Positions 10,556-16,849 of a stretch of DNA of 16,856 bases are shown piece by piece. Below the pieces are notes generated by a model that had not been told where the DNA came from, did not search any database, and saw only the letters and a list, made by a program, of their open reading frames with translations. This stretch comes from Pseudomonadota bacterium (lineage in GTDB: Bacteria; Myxococcota_A; Polyangia; Haliangiales; Haliangiaceae), in contig JAEWJO010000686.1 of the NCBI GenBank assembly GCA_023386455.1, forward strand, positions 1-16,856, read 5' to 3'. Position 1 is the first letter of the stretch, and each line of letters begins with the position of its first letter. Position numbers and translations under genes: made by a program.

Positions 10556-10610
10556 GTCCGCCGAGGCTAACAGAGTAGGATGCCCTGTGCGGTCGTGCAG
10601 AGCCTCCAGG
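10556..10610. promoter_or_regulatory. Divergent promoter region between two lipoprotein genes
   Basis: These 55 bases separate two divergent start codons and must hold, or overlap, both promoters unless they lie within the coding sequences. Weak -10-like boxes overlap each other: TAGGAT at 10576-10581 on the plus strand and TACTCT at 10572-10577 read on the minus strand. No convincing -35 boxes are seen, so the hexamers are tentative although promoter activity here is expected from the gene layout. Confidence 0.35.
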
Positions 10611-11582
10611 ATGTGGCGATCACACAAGGGACTGCTGTGCTGCATCGCCCTCGCGCTCGCCGGGTGCGAGGGCAAGGCGAAGGAGACGATGGCGGAGCAG
10701 ACGGGCTCCGCCCCGCGCGCGATGACCGGCTGGCAGCGGATCGAGGCACTCGCGACACCGACGGTGAGCGCCGGCCCGTCGAACGATCTCGAGCGCGCGG
10801 TCGAGATCGCGAGAGCACACCAGGACGACTGGCGCGACCTCCGCGGCGCGTACCCGCCGGCACCGCTCGCCGCCTATCCACAGGGTGCCGAGGCGATCGA
10901 GGCACTGCACGCGTGGGTGGCCGCGAAGGGCGGTCTGCCGCCGCCACCGAAGGCGACGGAGCTGGGACGCCTGACGCTCGGCCTCCACGACGTCGGTCTC
11001 GTCGCGATCGAGAGTGCGGCCGACGCGAGCTCGACCGCGGTGTCCGACGGCGTGTATCTCGCCACGCGACTCGTCGCCGAGGGCCGGAACGTCCTCGAGG
11101 TGCAGGTCGGCGTCTCGATGCTCGAGGATGCGAAGCGCAAGCTGCGCGCGCTCGCAGGCGAGGCCGGCAGTGGCGCGGCCGCGCTCGCGACGCCGGCGCC
11201 GGACTTCGTCCGCATCCTCGCGGCGGAGGCGCTCCACTCGCGCAGGCTGCACGACTTCGCGACGAGCCCCGAGGGCCGCAAGGAGCTGGTCGAGCTCGTG
11301 AAGGGCATGCCCGGCGACACGAAGCGGCTGCTCGAGGGCGCGACGGGAAGGACGGCGATGTCGATGATCCCGACCGACGAGGAAGCGGCGGCGATGATGC
11401 AGTTCTGGATCGCGGCGCTCGATGGCGCGCAGCGGGGCGAGCCCGTCGCGGCGACGCTCGAGCGCGTGCGGAAGGCCGCCGATCGCGCAGGGCCCGCGAA
11501 GCAGACCGCGGTCATGATCGCCTCGATGATCGAGATGCTGAAGAGCTCGTTCGAACGCCTGAACGACCCGTCGGCCTTCTAG
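10611..11582 (+). CDS. Lipoprotein of unknown family, mostly helical
   Basis: This 323-aa protein starts at the ATG at 10611, which gives a lipoprotein signal (MWRSHKGLLCCIALALAGC) with C19 as the lipidated residue. The open frame extends upstream, but that part runs antisense through the divergent gene. After a short linker, the rest is predicted alpha-helical and Ala/Glu/Arg-rich: DLERAVEIARAHQDDWRDL, VSMLEDAKRKLRALAGEA, GRKELVELVKGMPGDTKRLL, and a C-terminal helix ending FERLNDPSAF. I see no catalytic motif and cannot name the family. The stop codon lies inside the palindrome CTAG at 11579-11582, which also supplies the stop of the convergent DUF3037 gene. The lipoprotein call is good; the function is unknown. 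Confidence 0.8.
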   Translation: MWRSHKGLLCCIALALAGCEGKAKETMAEQTGSAPRAMTGWQRIEALATPTVSAGPSNDLERAVEIARAHQDDWRDLRGAYPPAPLAAYPQGAEAIEALHAWVAAKGGLPPPPKATELGRLTLGLHDVGLVAIESAADASSTAVSDGVYLATRLVAEGRNVLEVQVGVSMLEDAKRKLRALAGEAGSGAAALATPAPDFVRILAAEALHSRRLHDFATSPEGRKELVELVKGMPGDTKRLLEGATGRTAMSMIPTDEEAAAMMQFWIAALDGAQRGEPVAATLERVRKAADRAGPAKQTAVMIASMIEMLKSSFERLNDPSAF

Positions 11583-11956
11583 CGAACCAGCCGCTCGACG
11601 AGCTTCGCGAGTGCAGCGACGGGGTCGTCGCACAGCCCGGTGTGCACCGCCGACGGCTGGATGATCGCGCTGCGCGGCGCGACGAGCCAGTGAAACCGCT
11701 CGCTCCGCGGCAGTGCTGCGATCGGTCCACCGCGCGGATCGCCGGCCGCGATCCACGGAATGATCGAGAGCGCGGCCTCGACCTCGCCGACGTCGATGTC
11801 GGGCGCGAGCGCGCGAAGCTTCGCCGGATCGAATGCGATCTCCGCGCCGAGGTAGCCGGTGGTCGGGCTCGACAGGATCACACCCGCATTGATCTGCGCG
11901 CCGCGCTCGACGCGCGGGACGACGCGGATGATCGCGTAGTCATACGTGCTGGGCAC
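11579..11956 (-). CDS. DUF3037 domain protein, partner of the HipA-like kinase
   Basis: This 125-aa protein is one complete DUF3037 domain. The N-terminal part (YDYAIIRVVPRVERGAQINA, then GVILSS) and the C-terminal part (FHWLVAPRSAIIQPSAVHTG, then LCDDP) match the family pattern as I remember it. I chose the GTG at 11956 because AGGAGG lies six bases upstream (11963-11968); the longer frame from a GTG at 11980 has no such site. The gene overlaps the kinase gene by 17 bases, with its ribosome site inside that gene, so the two are co-expressed. DUF3037 genes commonly sit next to HipA-like kinase genes of this type, but the biochemical role of the domain is not known to me. It is the last gene of the exosortase unit and shares its stop with the convergent lipoprotein gene. 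Confidence 0.88.
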   Translation of the reverse strand: MPSTYDYAIIRVVPRVERGAQINAGVILSSPTTGYLGAEIAFDPAKLRALAPDIDVGEVEAALSIIPWIAAGDPRGGPIAALPRSERFHWLVAPRSAIIQPSAVHTGLCDDPVAALAKLVERLVR

Positions 11957-12704
11957 GAGCCGCCTCCTCGACGAATGCACGCGGTTCCGCGAGGCGCGTC
12001 CACAGATGCTCGACGTAGCCCGTGCGCGTCTCCTCGGGCGTGGCCTCGCCGGTCAGCCAGTCGTCGGGGACCTCGGCGAGGATCGCGCGAAGCGCGTCCT
12101 CGGTGACGCGTGGTGCGAGCGCGGCGTCGGCGGCCTCGATGCTCGCGGCGAGCGGCAGCAGCGCGTGGTGGCGCACCGCGGTGAACGGACCGCGAGCACG
12201 GGCGAGGTGACCGTCCCACGCGTGGTGGAAGTAGAGCGACGCGCCGTGATCGATCAGGTGGAGCTGGCGATGCCAGATCAGCATGTTCGGGTTCTTCGCC
12301 GTGCGATCGACATTCGTGATCAGCGCATCGAACCAGACGATGCGCGCGGCGAGCTCGCCGTCGGGCGGCGGCGCGAGCGGCGGTTCCCAGTTGAGCGAGC
12401 CAGGCAGGTAGTCGAGCGCGACATTCATGCCGGCGCTCTTGCGCAACAGCTCCTGGAGCTCCGGGTCGGGCTCGGAGCGCGACAGCAGCAGATCGATCTC
12501 GATCTTCACGAGCTGCGGGACGGGCAGGCCGAGCAGCCGGCCGAGCTCGCCGGCGACCAGCTCGGCGACGAGCGCCTTCGTGCCCTGCGCGGCGCCGCGG
12601 AACTTCGTGACGTACGTGCCGTCGTCGTCGGCCTCGACGATCGCGGGGACAGAGCCGCCCTCGCGGAGCGGAGTCAGGTAGCGCGTCGCGCGGACGGTTC
12701 GCAC
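11940..12704 (-). CDS. HipA-like kinase domain protein (HipA_2 type, DUF3037-associated)
   Basis: This 254-aa protein has a HipA/PI3K-like kinase fold shortened relative to HipA (about 440 aa). A possible nucleotide-binding lysine is K34 (YVTKFRG). The catalytic segment is FDALITNVDRTAKNPNML (125-142), whose N-x-D-R-x-x-K-N pattern corresponds to the HipA catalytic loop. The metal-binding aspartate is probably D152 in LHLIDHGASLYFHH. These residues look intact, so it is probably an active kinase or other phosphotransferase. The start is GTG at 12704, nine bases after the previous stop, with a weak ribosome site. There is no HipB-like antitoxin nearby; instead DUF3037 overlaps the 3' end. Known HipA enzymes phosphorylate glutamyl-tRNA synthetase, but this subfamily's substrate is not known to me. 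The protein is cytoplasmic, unlike the four membrane proteins encoded upstream. Confidence 0.87.
   Translation of the reverse strand: MRTVRATRYLTPLREGGSVPAIVEADDDGTYVTKFRGAAQGTKALVAELVAGELGRLLGLPVPQLVKIEIDLLLSRSEPDPELQELLRKSAGMNVALDYLPGSLNWEPPLAPPPDGELAARIVWFDALITNVDRTAKNPNMLIWHRQLHLIDHGASLYFHHAWDGHLARARGPFTAVRHHALLPLAASIEAADAALAPRVTEDALRAILAEVPDDWLTGEATPEETRTGYVEHLWTRLAEPRAFVEEAARAQHV
11963..11968 (-). promoter_or_regulatory. Ribosome-binding site (AGGAGG) fixing the DUF3037 start
   Basis: A perfect AGGAGG on the minus strand lies six bases before the GTG at 11956 and inside the kinase gene. It decides the start against the upstream GTG at 11980 and allows independent initiation despite the overlap. 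Confidence 0.75.
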
Positions 12705-12713
12705 ATCGCGAGC

Positions 12714-13379
12714 CTACCGCAGCGGCAGGTCGCTCGCTCGCGGCCGCATCGCACGACGCCGGCGGACGGCGATCGCCCCGAGCATCGTCATGCCGCCGGC
12801 GAACAGCCCGCCGATGCCGGCGATCGCGACGGCGAGCCACGAGATCGACTGCGTGTACGTCGTCGAGTAGACGATCGTCTGCGGCGCCGGCGGTGCGGCG
12901 ATCACGAGCGGCGGCACCGGCACCGGGGGTTCGGCGACAGGCTGCGCGGGCGGCGCGGCCGCGGGCGGGGGAGGCGCTCCGTTGCCGGCCGTGATCAACA
13001 CGCCGTTCGGCGTCTCGTCCTGGACCTCGAGGAGGAGCGACACGCCCTCGACGGGACACCCGACGAGCGCGGCGACGTTCTGGTACCACCGGTCCGACGT
13101 CTGCACGTACGTGTACGCGAGGTCGACCGCCTTGCCGTCGATGACGACCGTCTTGAAGTCGCCGTCGGCGCGCTCGACCGCGACGCGCTGTGCGGCGAAC
13201 GGTACGCCGGGCACCTCGTCGCCGCACGGCTCGCAGAACGCGATCACCTTCGGCTTCTTGGCGAGGAGCGAGGCGGCCTTGGCGGCCTCCGCCTCGCTGA
13301 TCCACTGGCATTGATCCGCGTGCGCGGTGCCGGCGACGAGCAGGCCACCGAGCGCGAACGCAATCGACACAGACTTCAT
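12714..13379 (-). CDS. Cys/Pro-rich single-pass membrane protein of unknown family
   Basis: This 221-aa protein starts at the ATG overlapping the previous stop (ATGA, 13376-13379), with GGAGGA four bases upstream. Residues 1-21 are a signal peptide (MKSVSIAFALGGLLVAGTAHA). The ectodomain has four cysteines (C24, C49, C52, C108), with C49-E-P-C52-G forming a CxxC motif, and ends at about 130. A Pro/Ala linker (about 135-168) spans to a membrane helix at about 181-205 (WLAVAIAGIGGLFAGGMTML), followed by RRRR and a 12-residue tail. The layout of signal, domain, Pro-rich stalk, helix and Arg cluster resembles a sorted surface protein. However, no PEP-like motif precedes the helix, so I regard it as an anchored membrane protein. 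It sits between the two-helix membrane protein and the kinase in the same unit; the function is unknown. Confidence 0.8.
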   Translation of the reverse strand: MKSVSIAFALGGLLVAGTAHADQCQWISEAEAAKAASLLAKKPKVIAFCEPCGDEVPGVPFAAQRVAVERADGDFKTVVIDGKAVDLAYTYVQTSDRWYQNVAALVGCPVEGVSLLLEVQDETPNGVLITAGNGAPPPPAAAPPAQPVAEPPVPVPPLVIAAPPAPQTIVYSTTYTQSISWLAVAIAGIGGLFAGGMTMLGAIAVRRRRAMRPRASDLPLR

Positions 13380-13621
13380 CGCTTCCTCCACGGGTTGGTT
13401 CGAACGAGCTGGTTCCGGATCAGTCCGATGATCGTGACACCGGCGAGCGCGGCTGCAACGACGGCGATGCAGCCGCCGACGACCCACACGGCATGCCTCG
13501 CGAAGTCCTGACGTCCCGCCGCGCCGTTCGCGATCGGGAGCGCGAGCGTGATCACGAGGTAGGCGGCGATCGGGACCGCCATCCAGCGCAGCGAGCGCAG
13601 CCGATCAGCGAGCAGCGACAT
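13376..13621 (-). CDS. Small two-helix membrane protein encoded beside the exosortase
   Basis: This 81-aa protein starts at the ATG at 13621 and overlaps the exosortase gene by 17 bases; the open frame reads further upstream but only antisense to nothing meaningful. An AGGA lies very close to the ATG and a GGAG slightly further up. Two membrane helices are clear, at about 13-32 (WMAVPIAAYLVITLALPIAN) and 44-68 (AVWVVGGCIAVVAAALAGVT, IIGLI). Both ends are basic (RLRSLR at the start, RTNPWRKR at the end), so both termini should face the cytoplasm with a short loop (GAAGRQDFARH) outside. Its stop overlaps the next start as ATGA. I recognise no family. A position wedged between an exosortase and another membrane protein suggests an accessory subunit, but that is inference. 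Confidence 0.75.
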   Translation of the reverse strand: MSLLADRLRSLRWMAVPIAAYLVITLALPIANGAAGRQDFARHAVWVVGGCIAVVAAALAGVTIIGLIRNQLVRTNPWRKR

Positions 13622-14150
13622 GGTCCTGGCTCCGGTTGGCGACGCTCCGCGCGATGCCGTACAGCACGCACAGACCGCCGAGGTAGACGACGATGCCTTC
13701 GATGCGGTGAAGCTCGGCGCGGTCGTAGCCGCCGATGTCGATCGTGCCCCGGTGCATCGCGATCGCGATCGCGATCCGCGTCGTGTTGACGACGAGCGTC
13801 GCGACGTACGCGACCGCCGCGGCACCGGCGAGCCGGACGGCGGTCCCACGCGCGGTCCGCATCGCAGGGAGCGCACCGAGCGCGAGCGCGAGGAACGCGG
13901 CGAGCGCGAAGTTCACGCCCGCGCACGGTGGCGCGATGATGAAGCGGATGTGAGGGTCGACCCAGCCGGGCCCTGCCTCGTAGACGAAGGAGCCGCCGCT
14001 CACCCAGGAGACGAGCTTCGCGGTCGGCGCGAGGATCCATCGCAGGTCATACGCGGTCGCGTCGCGATAGTACTGCTTGCCGAGGATGACGACGGCGAGG
14101 GCGACGACGGCCGCCGCGATCCGCCAGCGATGCTCGCGCAGCGTGCTCAC
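13605..14150 (-). CDS. Exosortase family protein (small, possibly XrtK-like)
   Basis: This 181-aa polytopic membrane protein has the exosortase/archaeosortase triad: C76 in IIAPPCAGVNFALAAFLAL, R125 in LVVNTTRIAIAIAMH, and H148 in AELHRIEGIVVYLGG. Exosortases are cysteine transpeptidase-like enzymes in the inner membrane that recognise PEP-CTERM-type C-terminal signals. At about 180 residues it is a minimal form lacking the EpsI-type extension of the larger XrtA proteins; it may belong to the exosortase K group, but I cannot verify that. The start is GTG at 14150, overlapping the VIT-vWA stop as GTGA, with GGAG six bases upstream; a TTG at 14177 in the same frame is less likely. The overlap with the only evident PEP-type protein here points to that protein as its substrate. 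Helices lie at about 10-24, 70-94, 107-132 and 150-168. Confidence 0.88.
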   Translation of the reverse strand: MSTLREHRWRIAAAVVALAVVILGKQYYRDATAYDLRWILAPTAKLVSWVSGGSFVYEAGPGWVDPHIRFIIAPPCAGVNFALAAFLALALGALPAMRTARGTAVRLAGAAAVAYVATLVVNTTRIAIAIAMHRGTIDIGGYDRAELHRIEGIVVYLGGLCVLYGIARSVANRSQDHVAAR

Positions 14151-16135
14151 GCGGCGCTCCGGCTCTTCGCGGCGCAACGGCTACGGCGCGCCCACAGGAT
14201 GAGGCCGAGCCCGATCATCGCGAGCAGGATCGGCAGGCCCGGCTCCGGGCCGACCTCCATGCCGACCGCGAGGTCGGACACGCCGGCGGGCAGCGGAAGC
14301 GGCTGGTTGACGTCGGTCGAGCCGCCGGTCGCGCGGACGATCTGCTCGACCGCAATGAACGACGTGAACTGGGTCAGCAGGTTGTACTGGAGGCCGAGCT
14401 TCACGACCTCCTTCTTGTTCGCGTCGCCCTGGAAGAAGTCCGAGAGCTCGCTGATCTTCGCGCGCGCCCACAGGTACGACAGCGCGGCGTTGGCGGAGTC
14501 CGGCGAGACCTTGCTCGCGTCGATCGTCGAGACGAAGCGGCCCTTGCCCGACACACCGGTCAGCGTGATCTTGCCGCTCGGCGTCCCCTTGTACTTGCCG
14601 AACACGACGACCGGGCGGTTCGCGAACACGTCGGGCAGCACCTTCGGCTGGACGTCGTAGGTGTCGAAGCCGTCGAACTGGACCTTCACCGACGTCAGCA
14701 CAGGCGACTCGACGTACTCGCGGAACTTCTTCGCGCTCGCGGCCGCCTGCTTCTGATCGAGGATGACGAACGGCTCGCCCTGGCCGGCCTTCGCGATGCC
14801 GTCGGTGAGGTGGCGGTTGACCGAGCTACCGATGCCGAACGAGAACACGTTCGCGTCGCCGAGGTGGTTGCGGATGTGCTCGAACATCGCGGTCTCCTCG
14901 CCGATGTAGCCGTCGGTGACGACGACGAAGCTCCGCGAGATGTCCTTCGCGATGCGCGGCAGCTTCATCGCGCGCTGCATCGCGGGGAGCAGCTCGGTGC
15001 CGCCGCCGCCCTGCTCGCGATCGATGAACGAGATCGCGTCGGCGATCTTGTCCTTGTCGGCGTCGACCGACTTCTCCGAGAACAGGCTCGAGCCACCCGA
15101 GAACAGCATGACGTTGAAGCGGTCCGTCGGGCGCAGGCGACCGAGCAGGTCGCGCATCAGCGCCTTCGTCGTGTCGAGCGGGAAGCCGTTCATCGAGCCC
15201 GACACGTCGATGATGAACACGTACTCGCGCGGCGGGATCATCTCGAGCGCGGGACGGTGCGGCGGCTGCACCATCATCAGGAAGAAGTTCTCCTTCTGGC
15301 CGGGGAACATGAGCAGGCCGGGCGCGATGTCGGCGCCGGCGAGGCGGTAGCGGAGGACGAAGTCCTTGTTGCCGGTGCCGGCGCCACTATCGAGGCCGAC
15401 CGTCGCGGTCGTGTTCGCCATGCCGAACGCGGTCTTGATCGCGTGCGACGGCGAGTCGAGCGCCTGGATCTTCATGCCGGCGGCGACCTGCACGTTGATG
15501 TCGAACGCGTAGTTCGGCGCCGAGCCGGCGCGGGTGTAGGGCCCCTTCACGAACTGGTTCGTGGCGGCCTTCGTATCGAGCGTCTCGCTGGCGTAGCGAG
15601 GTCCGACCACGGTGGGATAGACCAGCTCGTAGACGCCGTCCGTCGGCACGAGCAGCTCGGTGTAGTGGAGCTCGACCTCGATCCGGTCCTTGGGGAGGAT
15701 GTTCGCCACGTTCATCGAGAACACGTTCGGCCGGTCCTGCTCGAGCAGCGACGCGGTCTTGCCCGCGGCCTTGGCCTCCTCGTATTCCTTGCGCGCTTCC
15801 TCGCGCTCCTTGATCTTCGCGTCGATGACGCGCTGCCCGATCTTCATCTTCATGCCGTAGACCGCGGCACGGGTCGATGCCGGGAATACGTAGCGGGCGC
15901 TGATCGTTCGATCACCGTCGTTCCTGTACATCTGTCTGACCGTGACGTCGGCGATCACGCCGGTGATGCGGACGTCCGCCTTCGTGCTCTCGAGCGGCAG
16001 CGCCTCGACGCCGGGCGCTGCTCCCTCGACGAAGAAGTACGGGGACAGCGACTTGTCGGCGTCATCGGCGGCGGCGAATCGCGGCACCACCAGCAGCGCG
16101 AACAGAAAGAGGACGGACGTGAACGTTCTGGTCAT
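14147..16135 (-). CDS. VIT and vWA domain surface protein with PEP-CTERM-like sorting tail
   Basis: This 662-aa protein starts at the ATG at 16135, which opens a signal peptide (MTRTFTSVLFLFALLVVPRF, cleaved near AAA-D24). A VIT domain covers about 40-165 (VRITGVIADVTVRQMYRNDG, YVFPASTRAAVYGMKMKIG, DRPNVFSMNVANILP). The vWA domain at about 303-475 has a complete metal-ion-dependent adhesion site: D310-x-S312-x-S314 (DVSGSM), T380 (GGGGTELLPAM) and D408 (VVTDGY). The typical family end LGLQYNLLTQFTSFIAVE is at 580-597. The C-terminus is tripartite: G629-P-E-P-G633, a hydrophobic helix at about 634-649 (LPILLAMIGLGLILWA), then RRSRC and more basic residues. This matches exosortase substrates, and the next gene is an exosortase. 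Proteins of the inter-alpha-trypsin inhibitor H-chain class use vWA for metal-dependent adhesion; the partner is unknown here. Confidence 0.9.
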   Translation of the reverse strand: MTRTFTSVLFLFALLVVPRFAAADDADKSLSPYFFVEGAAPGVEALPLESTKADVRITGVIADVTVRQMYRNDGDRTISARYVFPASTRAAVYGMKMKIGQRVIDAKIKEREEARKEYEEAKAAGKTASLLEQDRPNVFSMNVANILPKDRIEVELHYTELLVPTDGVYELVYPTVVGPRYASETLDTKAATNQFVKGPYTRAGSAPNYAFDINVQVAAGMKIQALDSPSHAIKTAFGMANTTATVGLDSGAGTGNKDFVLRYRLAGADIAPGLLMFPGQKENFFLMMVQPPHRPALEMIPPREYVFIIDVSGSMNGFPLDTTKALMRDLLGRLRPTDRFNVMLFSGGSSLFSEKSVDADKDKIADAISFIDREQGGGGTELLPAMQRAMKLPRIAKDISRSFVVVTDGYIGEETAMFEHIRNHLGDANVFSFGIGSSVNRHLTDGIAKAGQGEPFVILDQKQAAASAKKFREYVESPVLTSVKVQFDGFDTYDVQPKVLPDVFANRPVVVFGKYKGTPSGKITLTGVSGKGRFVSTIDASKVSPDSANAALSYLWARAKISELSDFFQGDANKKEVVKLGLQYNLLTQFTSFIAVEQIVRATGGSTDVNQPLPLPAGVSDLAVGMEVGPEPGLPILLAMIGLGLILWARRSRCAAKSRSAA

Positions 16136-16149
16136 ACGCGCGTCATCCG

Positions 16150-16166
16150 AGCAACCGTGATGCCAG
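16150..16166 (-). promoter_or_regulatory. Sigma-54-like -24/-12 promoter element upstream of the VIT-vWA gene
   Basis: Read on the minus strand, CTGGCA-N6-TTGCT keeps the invariant GG and GC dinucleotides and the exact spacing of the sigma-54 consensus (TGGCAC-N5-TTGCW). It sits 15-31 bases before the ATG at 16135. The implied transcription start, about 12 bases after the GC, would be near 16139, leaving only about four bases of leader, so either the mRNA is nearly leaderless or the match is fortuitous. Confidence 0.4.
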
Positions 16167-16258
16167 CTGCATCCATGCGAAACCGCGCGGGAGGCGCGAG
16201 AACGTGGCTCCCGAGGCTCGATCGCTGCGGTCAACGAGACACGCGCTATCCTGCGCAG

Positions 16259-16849
16259 GTGACGCGCTGGCTGCTCGCGAGCATCGTGTCGATCGTGTGC
16301 ATCGGCTCACATCCGGCGCACGCGGACACCTCGGTCACCCGCGAGATCGCGAAGCAGCGAGGTCTCCCGATCAAGAAGGCCGCGAAGAAGGCGCCGGCCG
16401 CCGAGGCGGGCGCTGCGACGCTCGACCGCGATGCGCTGCGCGCGCGCCTCGCGAAGCTCGCCGAGGACCCCGCGGTGCAGGCCGAGACCCGCGCGGAAGG
16501 ACTCGCGCTCGCGCGCTGGGGCCTCGTACCCGTCGACCTCGACTATCGCGCCGCGCTCGTCGCGCTCTACACCGATCAGATCGACAAGCGCGCCGCCGAT
16601 CCGGCCTGGAACGACCTCGTCACGACCGAGCGCGCGATGCGCGACGCGAAGTTCGACTTCGCGAAGCTGCTGAACGTCCCGGCGGGCGAGGGCGATGCGG
16701 CGCTCGCGCGGCGGGCGCTCGTCGAGGTCGACGGCATCGCGCTGTTGATCGAGATCGTGCTCGCGCGCAAGGGCCGGAGCGCCTGTGGGTCTACTACGAC
16801 CGCAATCGCCGGCGCTGGTTCTGTCAGGGCGCCGTCGAGTAGCGCTTAG
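16259..16849 (+). CDS. Secreted protein of unknown family with apparent one-base frameshift near its 3' end
   Basis: The GTG at 16259 opens a signal peptide (VTRWLLASIVSIVCIGSHPA, cleaved after AHA). A Lys/Ala-rich linker follows (KKAAKKAPAAEAGA), then a helical region (LRARLAKLAEDPAVQAETRA, VDLDYRAALVALYTDQIDKR, WNDLVTTERAMRDAKFDFAK) and LVEVDGIALLIEIVLARKG at about 154-172. As read, the frame ends at 16849 with an atypical tail (SACGSTTTAIAGAGSVRAPS). The next frame, from 16774 to the stop at 16842, reads PERLWVYYDRNRRRWFCQGA, with much higher third-position GC, so one base was probably lost in the G run at 16771-16773. The restored product would be 194 aa and end at 16842. I do not recognise the family. 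The gene diverges from the VIT-vWA unit across about 120 bases and may share its control region. Confidence 0.7.
   Translation: MTRWLLASIVSIVCIGSHPAHADTSVTREIAKQRGLPIKKAAKKAPAAEAGAATLDRDALRARLAKLAEDPAVQAETRAEGLALARWGLVPVDLDYRAALVALYTDQIDKRAADPAWNDLVTTERAMRDAKFDFAKLLNVPAGEGDAALARRALVEVDGIALLIEIVLARKGRSACGSTTTAIAGAGSVRAPSSSA

Noticed and set aside
11579..12704. HipBA-type toxin-antitoxin module.
   Set aside because: There is no HipB-like helix-turn-helix gene. The kinase is the short DUF3037-associated form and its partner is not an antitoxin family.
12714..13379. Second exosortase substrate.
   Set aside because: The helix and Arg cluster are present, but no PEP-like motif precedes the helix and a 12-residue tail follows RRRR.
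16244..16258. TATCCT as a -10 box for the small secreted protein gene.
   Set aside because: It lies only seven bases before the GTG, which would make the mRNA start at or inside the start codon; no -35 box is found.
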